Below, in pieces: positions 11,874-24,400 of a stretch of 64,000 nucleotides of DNA; the first letter of the stretch is position 1, and the number at the start of each line of letters is the position of its first letter. Location: contig JAPDOI010000009.1 of assembly GCA_029168955.1 (NCBI GenBank), positions 124,001 through 188,000 of the forward strand. The letters are read 5' to 3'. A program made the translations under genes and the position numbers. This stretch comes from Aplectana chamaeleonis. Lineage: Eukaryota > Nematoda > Chromadorea > Rhabditida > Cosmocercidae. The notes under the pieces were generated by a model. That model was not told where the DNA came from, made no database searches, and worked only from the letters and a program-made list of their open reading frames with translations.

Positions 11874-12073
11874 ATCCCTTTCGTAGCGAAGCAAAACAAT
11901 TACATAATCGATGAATATGGATCAAGATCGCATCGCACGTCGATCAGTATTCAAAACACAGCGATGAAAGTGTTTCTTTCCGCTTTCTCGAGATTTTCCG
12001 CTGAATCTGTACTCATGGTACAGGTAGTCCGAAGGAACATGCGAAAACTGCGTTAAAACCGGTCTCCTTCAAG

Positions 12074-12252
12074 TTATTCCAGCCACTTCCGTGAGCCGAT
12101 GATCCAGAAAAGCGTGGCCATCGTCCATATTTTAGCGGCTGTCCACGCATTCTTCGAAAGTGCTGTGTAATTATCGGTCATTCCAGCCATGATTATCATG
12201 CTGTGAATACCGTGATCCCTGACTTTCAGGCTGTTTTCTCCAAAAATACGGA
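12074..12252 (-). CDS. Candidate terminal exon of an unknown minus-strand membrane protein
   Basis: The reading frame runs from a strong acceptor (TTTCTCAG, AG at 12253-12254) to a TAA at 12074-12076 and gives 58 codons without a stop. It ends with a hydrophobic, tryptophan-rich stretch (AKIWTMATLFWIIGSRKW) that could be a membrane segment near the C terminus. Codon use looks protein-like. The intron before it would be only 58 nt (12253-12310), normal for nematodes. The frame does not join in phase with the open frame of the preceding block (12311-12418). A one-base difference in the T5 run just inside the exon would explain this as an assembly error, or it marks a pseudogene. I do not recognise the protein. 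Confidence 0.42.
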
Positions 12253-12310
12253 CTGAGAAATTGTAAAAATTTTGGACGGTGTCCAGCTAGACCAGCTCAA
12301 TCTATCTTAC

Positions 12311-12418
12311 CCGAATTTCGGTGGTGTTTAAATCTGACCGGACCTTGCCTTTATAGAAAGTGATGAAGAAACTGTTTCTGACAGTTGTTTGTCCAAATGG
12401 ACATGATTTATCAGTGAC
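12311..12418 (-). CDS. Candidate exon preceding 12074-12252 (minus strand)
   Basis: An open frame ends at a textbook donor, CGG/GTAAGA (GT at 12309-12310). It reads through CPFGQTTVRNSFFITFYKG and is closed upstream by a stop just beyond 12418. An internal acceptor-like TGTCAG could start the exon nearer 12380. Further upstream exons would have to lie antisense inside the 13-exon gene, and none was found. Confidence 0.32.
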
Positions 12419-12445
12419 ATATCAATTTCTCGGCAGGCGGATCGC

Positions 12446-12455
12446 ATTTTTCTAG
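12446..12455 (+). promoter_or_regulatory. Possible trans- or cis-splice acceptor before the 13-exon gene
   Basis: ATTTTTCTAG fits the nematode 3' splice consensus and lies 28 nt upstream of the start codon. No donor was seen nearby, so it may accept a spliced leader. A five-codon upstream frame begins immediately after it (12456) and ends before the main ATG. Confidence 0.35.
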
Positions 12456-12483
12456 ATGAAATCTTCAACATAGGTCGTGCGCT

Positions 12484-12497
12484 ATGAAACCAAAAAC
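12484..12497 (+). CDS. Exon 1 (start codon)
   Basis: Encodes MKPK and two bases of the fifth codon. The donor is GTGAGT at 12498. It is short, but its phase and the KKRAK continuation in exon 2 support it. Confidence 0.7.
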
Positions 12498-15400
12498 GTG
12501 AGTAAACTTTAATCTAGGGTTTGGCAGGTGCACCGATGCAATAGCAGGAAATTGAGTACAAGATCATCAATTTTCTTAACATAGATCATCTTTCAGTAAG
12601 AAACGTGCAAAACCACTAAAACAAGCTGAACCAGAGCCCGGAATCGTACTCGTGAAGCAGACACAAGCCTACAAAGACAAAAGAGAAGGTACCTCAGCGC
12701 TTAGAAACATAGATGCCTTCATAACGAAGCGCTGGCGGCGCCCGCCGCCGCCAGGATTGTTACATATGAAAGACGTGTAGGGAAGAATAATCAAAAAACA
12801 CCCAATGGGAAGCCTCTCGATCAAGATCATCAATTGGTTTCCGGTGCGCCGGCGACACCGGGTGTCAATGCGTATCGACTCAATCAGAAATGGCAAAAGT
12901 TTAACATTTAGGCCCCCGTCATAGTTGCCCGAAAGCGGCCGTCCTAGTCCCACCCTGTCGATAGGTATAAGAAGCACGCGAAACAGGAAGAAATGAAGTG
13001 ATGAAAATCATTCTCGAATGATAAAAATCGACCGATGATGTGATAAGATTTGGCCCCAACTGATAAAAACCGTCTGGAATGATAAAAATCCACCTGATAC
13101 GACCAAGCACGACATAGAAAAGGTGGAATTTTATCGGGTGAAGATGATTTTCATCACTTCATTTCTTCTCGTTCTGCGTGTGTCTCATAGATATGGACCG
13201 GGTGGGACTAGAACGGTCGGTTTTCGGCCGACTATGACGGGGGCCTCGCGATAGATTAAGAATAGTCGATAACATGTTTGCTTCAAAAAAAAGAAGTAGG
13301 GGTGGCTCATTACTCTCGACCACTAACTCATAGGCGGCCGGCGAACCCGGTATGCCAAAACCGGGTACTCCGCGTAGGTTCTTCTACTCACTTCGAAATG
13401 TTTAAGTGGATGGTTCTTGAAGGCCCCGGTCATAGTTGGATGAGCCGACGCCTCCAGCCCGGTCGATACACACAGAATGCATTGGAAATGGGATGCAAAA
13501 ATCACTCGGTGTATCCCCCCCGCACCCCCCAACACCCACCCGGTCGATAAGTATGAACAACATGGTGAGGTGAAGCTGAGAAAATCACTCGGTGTATCCC
13601 CGCTCCCCCGCACCCCGGTCGATACGTATGTTTAAAATGATGGAGTGAGGTTGAGAAAATCACTCGATGTATCCGACGCGGTCGATATCCATGCAATACG
13701 TGGATGAGAAAATCACCGGGTGGGCGGGTCGAAGATAAAACATTGCGTATCACTAGAAAGCTAACCTTACTGCTACCTCCGTGACTTCACCATACTCGCC
13801 TTCACTATTTCTCTGAACAGGTGCAATCCTGTTGGCCACGTAATCATCGTCATATCTAGTTGGATGCATCGAGTGATTTTCTCAACCTCACTCCATCATT
13901 TTAAACATACGTATCGACCGGGGTGGTGTTGGGGGGTGCGGGGGGTGTTGGGGGTGCGGGGGTGCGGGGGGGATGCAGATGCAAATAGCACCAACTATTA
14001 CCGGGGCCGAAAATCCAGCTCCAAGTCTGCATATGGTATGGATTATACACATACTGGACTCTATGTGTCCCCATCCACACAGAAAGTACTACTGCCAGGC
14101 ATTTAAATTCGAATCGGCACTAGTCGTGCCTCTGTCACAGCGCTAATCATGGCGATGAAGATCCACAAGGAATTTCGCTCGGAAATAGCGCGGTTCTAGC
14201 CGCGAAACGCTGCCTAAACGAAACACTCGAACGCTAGCGTCGGACAGGGAACGAGATTCTCACGCCGTAGAATGAAGTGTTTGTCTACGTCGATTGCGAG
14301 CACATCTCGTTTTGCGACAGCGCGAAAAATTGACTTCAGCACTGGGAGAGGTCATCTACTGGAGTTATCCGAAAGATCTAGTTCTATCAGCTGTAGATGA
14401 ACGGAATTCTCCTGTAGATGACGGAAATCTAACAGACGATCATAATTTGCCATCGGCACAAAATTCTCACTCAGGAATAGTCCTGTTAAAGTTGCGCTTT
14501 GGCCTATTGAGGCGAATTGAAACCTGTTTTACGTTTACCGTGTTAAGACGCGTATGAATATAGACATGTTCAGACAAAAATTTCAACAATGCTGCTGCTA
14601 TAAAGGGCTCCTCATCTCACCATGTGCCTCAGTCGGCTCTTCGGAGCCGGACCTGGAGCAAGTTGATAATTTGCCACCGGCACAAAATTCTCACTCAGGA
14701 ATAATCCTGTTAAAGTTGCGCTTTGGAAACCCGTTTTACGTTCACCATGTTAAGCCGCGTATGAAACAGAAGCTTCTCCGAACGACTTGATTGGAGTTAT
14801 TACACGGAAGAACCGTGTGAAAGACAAAGAACAAAACGCAACTTTTAAACGGCAAGTAAGAGAGACTAAGTACAGTAAGACAAAAATAAAGAAAATGGAT
14901 AAACTAACAAATACTGGCTATATTGGCTATGTACAGCGCTTCTTTCGCTTCCCAAAAAATAGACATATCTAATTCGACGGCCTCGCTCCATCAACAATGT
15001 GTAGCATTCGTTTGGCTTGGCTAAACGATATACCGACTTCGCCGGTTCTCCTCCATGAACAATGTGTAGCATTCTTTTAGCTTGACTCAACGACTCAGGT
15101 ACTCAGGGCGTCGGCCGGCGAACCTCTATGCCGAAAACGACGGCCGGCGCCCCACATTTCGAGGGTGCCGGCCAGCGGCGGACCATGCTGCATGCGACGC
15201 ACACGCAGCGCGGATATTGGCTCGCCAGCGAACCACAAAACACGCCACGCCATCTTCAATTTGGCTGGTTGGAAAGACAATTGATAATGAACACGACTGA
15301 TCTCGTCGTAACGTGGTTATCACGTGCACAGCCGGTATAAAAGGCGCCTCATCTCACTAGAGTCCTCAGTCGGCATTCCAATGCCGGCCCTGGAAGGTGA

Positions 15401-18400
15401 CTTCGAGTCACACTCCGGAGGCCAGCATATTTTTGACTGCTGAGGGGATAGGGGTATCCCCACGGCTGGGGGGGAGGCGGCGGTTTTCGCCGCGATTCGC
15501 GGGGAGGGTGGTTCCTCACCGCAGACTGCGGCGAACCGAAGCGAGGCGTTTCTCCGCCGTGGGGCCGGGGTGACATGCTTGAGGTAAGCAATAATACAAA
15601 TAGTGATCGCGGGCCATCTGGTAAAGGTCGGCAGGCCGTCGACATACGGCTGGCCGGCGAACCAAAAGCGGGCGGCCGGAGGACGGAAACCGCGGGCCAG
15701 CCGGGAAAGGTTTGCCGGCCGTCCCCCTGAGTACCTGAGGATAGGTTAGCTTTGCCGGCCTCATTCTTATGACCGCTTACCACAGCATTCTACGTGGGTT
15801 CCACAATGATCCGTAACAATGGAAGTTTGTATGGCGCAATATGCAACCATGTCGTGGGTGCTACAACCGTATCCGTCCAAAGTCGTCTTTTTTCTTTCAC
15901 GTTTTACGCGATGAACATGAAGCCCTGTCCATTTTCGCAAAGTAATGGGTTTTGGAACCTGAGCCCCGCACACATTTTGAGGTGCACCCCACTGCGAACC
16001 GTGGGGAGATGAACCCACACTTGGGTACCACCACCCACCCCCCCCCCCCCCCGAGCCGTGGTGAGGTCCCCTCGGCGACAAAAATTATCCTCCGGCATCC
16101 GGTGGATCTTCTGGAAAGTGACTATGCCCACCTTTCAGGTCCGGCTCCGAAGAGCCGACTGAGGCACGCCGTGAGATGAGGAGCCCTTTATACCAGCAGC
16201 ATTGTTAAAACCTTTGTCTAAACATGTCTATATTCATGAACGTCTTAAAGGCAGTGTTCACGATAAAATGAATGGGCATGTTGGCTGTTCATTATCTCCT
16301 ACATCTGGGGTGCGTTCCAAGAATGTTTCCACGATGTCGTGGGAGGGCAAACAGCCTTTCCATGGCCAAACTTGTTTCCCAGGGCCACGAATTGTAACTG
16401 AAAATTGCTCCCACGTGGCCGTGGCTACGATTTCATAGACGCGTTTTGCCATGGGAATGTTCTTGGAACGCACCCCTGATGACGATAGAGAATACTGTAG
16501 CTTGTTCTGGCCAATGGAAGACCTTAACATTTTTTTATCATCGTTCATAATAAAAACAATGAACAGCCAGCACGCCCAGTCATTTCATCGCGAACACTGC
16601 CTTTAACATGGTAAACATTGAACAGGTTTCAACTTGCCTCAATAGGCCAAAGCGCAACTTTCACAGGATAATTCCTCAGTGAGAATTTTGTGCCCGTGGG
16701 AAATTATAATCGCCGGACCTGGAAGGTGGCCTCAGTCACTTTGCAGAAGATCCAGAGGATACCGGAGGATAATTTTTGTCGCCGAGGGGACATCCCCACA
16801 CCTCCCCACGGCTAGGGGCGATTGTACCCAAGTGTGGGTCCATCTTCCCACGGTTCGCAGGGGGGTGCACCCCGAAATGTGTGCGGGGCTCAGGTACTAA
16901 AACCCACTACTTTTCAAAAATTGGCGGGGCTTCAGGATCATTGCGCAAAACGTGACGGAAAAAAGACGACTTCGGACGGATATGGTTGTAGCACCCACGA
17001 CATGGTTGCATATTGCGTCCTACAAACATCCATTGTGACGGATCATTGTGTAACCCACGTAGAATGCTATGGTAAGTAGTGGTGCTCTTCCGGAATAGAC
17101 AACGCACCTAAAAAATTAGATTTTCGTGGTGTTTTATATATGTTCTTTGCATAAATTTTACATGTTTCTCTATGCTTCTACATGTTTAGAAGCAGAAACA
17201 TGAGAAAATGATCCTGTAGCAGCAGGCAAATACTTTTTTTCAGCTCGGAGTTTTTTTACATTTTATTTTTGAGATACTGAATATTTTGCACCACATACAT
17301 TTCTCACTAACGATATACCATTGTTCTGAGATTGTTTATGAGCATCTGAATACTCGCCACACTCCCAGTTCAAACTTTCGAGAAATTTCCAACCAGTTGA
17401 AATTTCTCCAAAATTCTTTGGTAGAATCGTAGGGCTGCCTCAAGAATTTCACACGAACAGAAACAACCGAGGAAGTCGTTGAAAGCGTCAAACAGTTCCT
17501 AAATTGGGCGCCGCACAAAAACGGCGGCGGTAGCCGCCCGCCGCCGCTTTTTTACCCTTGGCAGCTATTTCTCGGCTAATTCGCGGCCCACATGCGGCGA
17601 GCATTATTTGGCGGCTATTTTGCGGCGAGCATTATTTAGCGGCTACTTATTCCTCGGCTATTTCGCGGCAAGCATTATTTGGCGGCTATTACGCGGCAAG
17701 CAGGCATTTCACGGCTATTTCTTGGCTAAGACTCTCAGAGTTATGGGTGCTGGTATTGATCTGCGGCTTCATCATCGCCCACCAGGGGGCTGGTGCAAAA
17801 TGATTTTATTAAAATAAATATTTAGGAAAGAAGAGCAAAAAAGGAAAGAAAGACAAGTCTCTTCAAAAGCACAAAAAAGACAAGAATTTGGACAAAAAAT
17901 CAGATTTAAAAGGGAAAAGGTCGTCGAAAGGGACAAAACACTCGAAAAAGCATGGTAAGCCGCTACTGGAGAACTCTACTCTCAATTAGATCACTGGCAA
18001 AGAAAAAGGCGCAGACCAGCGTAAAACTGCAAAACACTTCCCACTTTCTTCTGTCCTACATTTTCAGGAAAGCACAGCAAAATTGACAAACACAGAGGTA
18101 AATCATCGGGGAAACATGGTCAGTCCAGTAAAAAAGGAAGCAGCAAGAGGCGAGGAAAATCTAAAAAGTCGAAGAAAACCGGCAAATCGAAGAAACCCAA
18201 AATGCCCTGTCCTGCGAAGAGGAAAAAGTCGTCGAAAAAAGAGAAAGGAAGTGAAAAACAGAAGTCTCCATCGCGAAAACATAAACACGAAGAGAAGAAA
18301 GCAGCTGATGGAGAGGATAGGAAACGAAAAGGGAGCAGTCAAGCTAAGAAGCATGACAAGCGTCACAAGAGGAGTTCTTCGTACGTCAACTCGTTAATGA

Positions 18401-21400
18401 TCGACACCTTTTCAGTTAATTTTTGGAATTTCGGGTTGGAAATGGTAGCTTTCAGTCCGGCTTTCGGAGCGCAGCGGGTGCCTCGTCACGCCAAAACTCT
18501 AGCGACTCTTTATCTTTGTCGTTAGAACCTATATATACCCGGAAATATCCTTGACACCAGTTAAATTTCACTGCGGCCCACAGATACGCTGCGGGTGACA
18601 ATCGAAATCGAGAAGCTCACTAGGAATCCCTCAGAGTTTACAGTTTGTTTATAATGAAGGGCGAGAAGTGGTGGTCCGCCTGCCGCCCGCTGATACGGTA
18701 ATGCATGAAGGTGGCGCGTGCTATGGCAGACGATTATGAAATGCCAGCGGCACTAAATTCTCACGGTGAACTAAATTGAAAATGACTTGATAAAGGGTAG
18801 GGTATAAATAAAATTAAGAGCGGTGTGTTTTCATTCACACACCGTCTTTCTCTAGAGGTGAGCGACTGAAGCTGAACAGACTAGAGATTAGGGAAACAGC
18901 CTAACCGGTGATAAAGATATCACGATATCTGGGCCCAAACATGGATAACTCTGGCAAGAAAAACTACTACAATTCTGTGAGAATTTTGTGCCGATGGCAA
19001 ATTATAAACTTGTCGCTATGGCGAGCCGTCTGTCACTAGCCCTTTCTCCAATTCCAGGGATCAATTTGACCCGATCGTCATCGATTTCTGGTCTGCATTC
19101 ATTCTATTATTCGAGAGTTCTCAGTTTTTATCCCTCATTTCAATCTTGAATTCCTTATTTCAAGGGGGTAGGTCACGTTCAGCTTAGCCTTACAAGGAAT
19201 GCAGATACTTGCGCAGATATGCACGGTGGGAATCTAATACCCTGTGTGTATGTTCATGTCCGACATGGTGAGTTAGAATAGGTGACCAGCCTCGAGTCAT
19301 TGATCTGAAGAAGCGATGAAGCTTTGCACCTCCTCCCAGTCTACGAACGCCTAAGCACGCAGGTACTGCTATTGGTGGCGCAGTCGGTAGGGATGGAAAG
19401 TGCTGAGCGCTTGACGAGGGTTCAAATCTCCTCCTGAGGCCTTTTTTGCCAACTCACTAAGCTTGCATGTTTTGATAAAAAATTTTACCCCAAATATTAT
19501 TTTGCAGCGCGATGCGGGCACATCGACAGTGAAGTAGACGCGGGTACATGAGACTCACGGTTTTATCCCCTAGCAAGGGTTTTCAAAGGCATAAACATCG
19601 CAGTGAATGGCGATCAGGGGTGTGCGGCGATTGCCGTTTGCCGGCCATTTTTGGGGTTTGCCGTTGCAGTTTGCCGAAAATTTCTTCGTACGTCAACTCG
19701 TTAATGATCGACACCTTTTCAGTTAATTTACCGCACTTGTGTTGGTCAGCGATTCGAAGCTGCAACAAAAAAATTTTTGAAGACAGTACCAGCCCATGTA
19801 ATGGATAATTGTACCCAATGATTCTGTAACTGATGCAAATATTTTGACTAGGTAATCAGAGGAGTTTGTTTAGTCTCTGAGTTGGGAGCTTGCAAATGTC
19901 TTTTTTTAATCATGAAATTATTAACCCCTTAGAAATGCCGAAATCGTACGAATAGCTTTTCCAGAAGCATACCGACTCCTGCAAGTTCCGAAACTACAAA
20001 ACCAAATGATATAAACGTTTTGGCGTAAAAGCAGCCTTTTTGAGACATATGAACCACTTGAGAACTCGTTTGAATAGACCCGCTTATCGACGGTTGGTTG
20101 GCTGATGGTACCTGGGACAGGAAAATGATCAATTCTGCAAATACTTTGCCCGGCTCTTCAAAAATTGAACAATGTTCACAGCGGTCGATAAAGGCAGTGT
20201 TCACTAATGTTTTCGACTTTCGTTTTTTTGACTAATGCATTAGGTGAAACGAAGGGTTGACACCTATAGCACCTATAGCAGCGAGGGGACATCATTTAAC
20301 CGCGCCCATTTTTCTGCTCCGCAACTACTCTACTGATTTTGAAATGGGGAGGAAAACCCTGGGTTGGTTCTCAAATTGCGCGGCAGATCAGAAAAATGGG
20401 CATGGTCAAGTGGGATGGCTAAGTGGCCCCCTCCCCGCTGCGATAGCACCCGGTTGACTCTTTGGCAGAGCTGAGTTTGTTAAGAAATGGTGTAGAGTTG
20501 AAACAACTAAGAATCTTCGAAGACAGCTATTAAAACCGCCTTCAAATTTTCACCTGGGCAACAAAAATGTCGAAAACCGGCTCAAAACGAGCAACCAATA
20601 GCAATATACGGCCAAGAAACTTGAATGTCGTATGCTAGCCGCACCCACTTCATCGCTAGCCACAGGGGAAGTGGGTGGGGCGAGCACACCGCATTCATGT
20701 TTTGGGACCGTATAGAGCGATTTATTGTTTTTAGCCGACCTTGTTTTCCTATTGGGCCTCGTGCCGGTTTGTTGGCTGAACACACAGAATGGGAAACGCC
20801 CAAGAGCAGTCACAAACCTCTGAATCTCATCGGTCAACGCTGTCAGTGTGATGGTATTTCACTTTATCAGAAACAATCAGTTTTCAAACTTAAGGCCCCG
20901 GTCATAGTTGGATGAGCCGACGCCTCCAGCCCGGTCGATACACACAAAATGCATTGGAAATGGGATGCAAAAATCACCCGGTGTACCCCCCCCGCACCCC
21001 CCCGCACCCCCCACCACCCCCCAACACCCACCCGGTCGATACGTATGAACAACATGGTGAGGTGAAGCTGAGAAAATCACTCGGTGTATCCTCCCCGCTC
21101 CCCCGCACCCCAACACCCCCAACACCCCCCGCACCCCGGTCGATACGTATGTTTAAAATGATGGAGTGAGGTTGAGGAAATCACTCAATGTATCCGACGC
21201 GGTCGATATCCATGCAATACGTGGATGAGAAAATCACCGGGTGGGCGGGTCGAAGATAAAACATTGCGTATCACTAGAAAGCTAACCTTACTGCTACCTC
21301 CGTGACTTCACCATACTCGCCTTCACTATTTCTCTGAACAGGTGCAATCCTGTTGGCCACGTAATCATCGTCATATCTAGTTGGATGCATCGAGTGATTT

Positions 21401-24400
21401 TCTCAACCTCACTCCATCATTTTAAACATACGTATCGACCGGGGTGGTGTTGGGGGTGTTGGGGGTGCAGGGGGGTGTTGGGGGTGCGGGGTGCGGGGGA
21501 ATGCAGATGCAAATAGCACCAACTATGACCGGGGCCTAACAGTTATGAGTGTTTCAGAATCCTCTATCAATAGAAATCACTGCAGTGGAATTCTATCGAT
21601 TTTCTGGAATTATCGAATTTATTGATTTTTCGCAAAAGTCAATGAAAGACTGTGTAAAACGATTCAATCGAAAAAGGACCTTCGACAAACCCTAAAATTT
21701 TTGTTTAGCCTCTGCTTTCTCACCGAAGATGGAAATAACCATCGCACTGCTAGCGTTGACCGATGAGATTCAGAGTTTTGTAAAGCAGCCTGACGCACCG
21801 CACGCGGCGCTCCAGCGACGACGTGAGCGCACGGACTTTCCGTCACGCGCGTCGCATTTACCAGTCAAATTGTCACCAGGTGAATCACATTCTGTGTATT
21901 CGATCAATATGCCCCTTCGGAGCTCTTGATTTCCGGCGAAAACTCCAAGGCTGTTTTTATCGTGAACGTTGTCTTTAACTTGACCAGTCTCGCCCCACTT
22001 TTGTAGCCTCACGAAGGGGACCATCTATACGCGTATTTCCAAGTGAGTGCAAAGAACTCTGAGTGTACTATTTGCTACTATTTTCTGTGAATGACTCCGG
22101 TCATAACCTAAACCGCGCTTCGGACTGTCTTTCGCCATGAATGTCGACCAATCAACGCGTATTCATTCATCTAATCGCACCTGATTGTGGTACCGGTATC
22201 GGCCACAGTCTTTGGGTCGGTGCTCACTCCGACAGCACCAAGCTTGCTTACGGTTTGCTGCACGTGCCCAGATCGACAAGGCTGGGCCGCGCAAGCGAAC
22301 GGCCTCGCTAAACTTGAGACTCCTATACTATCACATACAAAACAGTGCTACTGGAGTTCTCTGATCACCTGAGGATTTCAAGTAGCTTTCGATATATCGG
22401 ATTTTTTCTTCCCGTAAAGGCTAGTTAGACTCCAGATACATAGTAACTCGCAGATATTGCATGGTTTACCACACGACTGAACAAATGTGGGTGTATTATA
22501 GCACAGAACAGCTTTTGCCGTTTTGCCGGTCATTTTTGGGGTTTGCCGTTGCCATTTGCCAAAATTTTAAATTCCTTTGCCGCACACCCCTGATGGCTAT
22601 ACGCTAATCTGTCAACACTTATGATCCATGACCCCATTTTTACGCTCAGAGTCAAATCTTCTTCGCCCCAAACATCATATCCGAGAGGTCATTTAGCACG
22701 AGGGGTCCGTGTTCAGTTTCATCGATAACCGTAAATAGTTACAGTAGCTCTGTCCTTTAGCTACCGTAACCTACAATTAAATTAACAAAAGACACGACAT
22801 TCGTGTTGAGCACCTCCAATAACCTCTCCAGACCAAGTTTAGGTGAATTTTTCGTCAGACCTCTCGAGTCATGTGAAAGCGGACAACGGTACCCCACCCT
22901 GATGTCGAAAGCTTTTTTCGTCTAACCCTGATAGGGTTTTTGGCCAGAAGTTGATTTGGGACGCTGAACACGAATCCTATATCCGTTCCTAGTTTTAGGG
23001 AAATTCTAGGTAGTATACATTGGATCCGATTCGGATAATTTCGAATATTCGTCTGAATGATTCGAAATTTTGACGATTCGGTATCCGAATCACCGAAAAA
23101 ACACGAAATCCGAACCGAACCGAAATCCGAATCACTGAAGAATGGCCAAATCCGAATCGAACCGAAATCCGAATCACCGAAAAAAGGCCAAATCCGAATG
23201 GAGCTGAAATCCGAATCGCCGAAAAAAGCCAAATCCGAATCGAACCGGAATCCGAATCACCAAAAAAAGGCCGAATCCGGATCAGCCCGGAATCCGATTA
23301 CCCGAAAATTTTCGCCTCGGATCCAATGTATAGGCAGACGAATGGCCATGCGGCCGGCGTGGTTCGCCAGTCTCATTGGAACACACTTCATCTTTTCAAT
23401 TCTACATAAAATAACGGTAAATTACGGTAGCTGAATGACAATGGAGAGAGATACTGTAACTTTCTACAGCTAATGATGAAACTGGAAACTGACCCTCATG
23501 CTGAAAAACCTCTCGGATATGGAGATTGGGGCTTAGAATGTCCGCCTTTGAATTTAAAACGGGGTAAGAAACATAAGTGTTGACAGACTAGCACATCGCC
23601 ATCCATTGTGATGTTGATGCCGCCGAAAATCCTGGCTAGGGGATACTACCGTGAATCTCATGTGCTCGAGTCAATTCCACTGTCGATGTGGCTGCACCGC
23701 GCTGCAAAACGATATTTTTGTTATAATCCTTGATCAAAACATGAAAGCTTCGTGAGTTCGCAAAAAGGCTTCAGGAGGAGATTCGAACTCTCGTCAAGCG
23801 CACAGCACTTCCCATCCCTACTGACTCCGCCACCAGTGGTAGTGCCTGCATGTTTAGGTGTTCGTAGACTGAGAGGAGGTGCCATGGACGGCATTCGGTT
23901 CTAATTCAGACCTCTTGCTGGGACGGGTCTTGTGCGCCCGCCTTCTCGCCGTTTGACAATCATGGCAGCCTCGGCATACGGTGCGCCGCGCTCGCCGAGG
24001 CGGCGACGGCTCAACATCGATAACGAGCAGGCTGATTGGGTGATCGGCGGAAATCATGCAGAGCAAATGACTACCGACACATACATCTAAACTCCGTTCC
24101 GAGCAAAAACACTAGGGAATCCTTGTAATGCCTTCAAACATATCGAAATTAAGGTGCTTTGTTATTTGTGTAGAGCAGTCCAGACCCAAAGCTAACGTTG
24201 ATTCATACCGATGTCAGAAGTGGATATTTATCGTTGTAAGGAGCTTATTCACGATGTTATCCGTTCTAACCATCTTTTAAATTTCTCCATTCGATTAGGT
24301 CTGAAGCGCCTCCGCCCATTTTCAACAAGGATAACCCAATGATTTTAAAGAGCATTTCTGGCACGGGTGTGAAAAATTCTCCGATTTTTTTCAAGGGGTT

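Larger units (their letters stand above)
15770..17083. mobile_element. Fold-back element with two levels of nested insertions
   Basis: Left arm 15770-16145 and right arm about 16710-17083 are inverted copies; CTTACCACAGCATTCTACG starts the left arm and its near complement ends the right. The centre holds the TTAA-flanked element 16249-16602, which itself holds the 170-bp MITE 16307-16476. A C14 run (16040-16053) sits in the left arm. Confidence 0.75.
12689..17825 (+). other. Intron 2 (about 5.1 kb), filled with repeats
   Basis: Spans from the GTACCT donor to the ATATTTAG acceptor. It contains the GGCCCCC elements, the AATTTGCC terminal repeats, a GC-rich TIR element, the 15770-17083 fold-back and the GCGAGC repeat listed separately. 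Confidence 0.7.
19615..22592. mobile_element. hAT-like composite element with 8-bp target duplication
   Basis: Left end CAGGGGTGTGCGGC and right end GCCGCACACCCCTG are perfect 14-bp inverted repeats. Flanks are ATGGCGAT (19607-19614) and ATGGCTAT (22593-22600), an 8-bp duplication with one mismatch, as hAT elements make. Both subterminal regions carry TTGCCGTTTTGCCGG and ATTTTTGGGGTTTGCCG words. The outer repeat resumes in order across the insertion. The interior holds an AGGCAG-end element (20192-21974) containing a GGCCCCGG MITE (20894-21536). No intact transposase frame. Alternatively, two unrelated short elements happen to supply the two ends. Confidence 0.65.

Noticed and set aside
18381..18415. 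A real 35-nt intron after exon 4
   Set aside because: It is shorter than expected for nematode introns and leads straight to a stop. Joining to exon 5 keeps the frame. Kept only as a possible alternative event.
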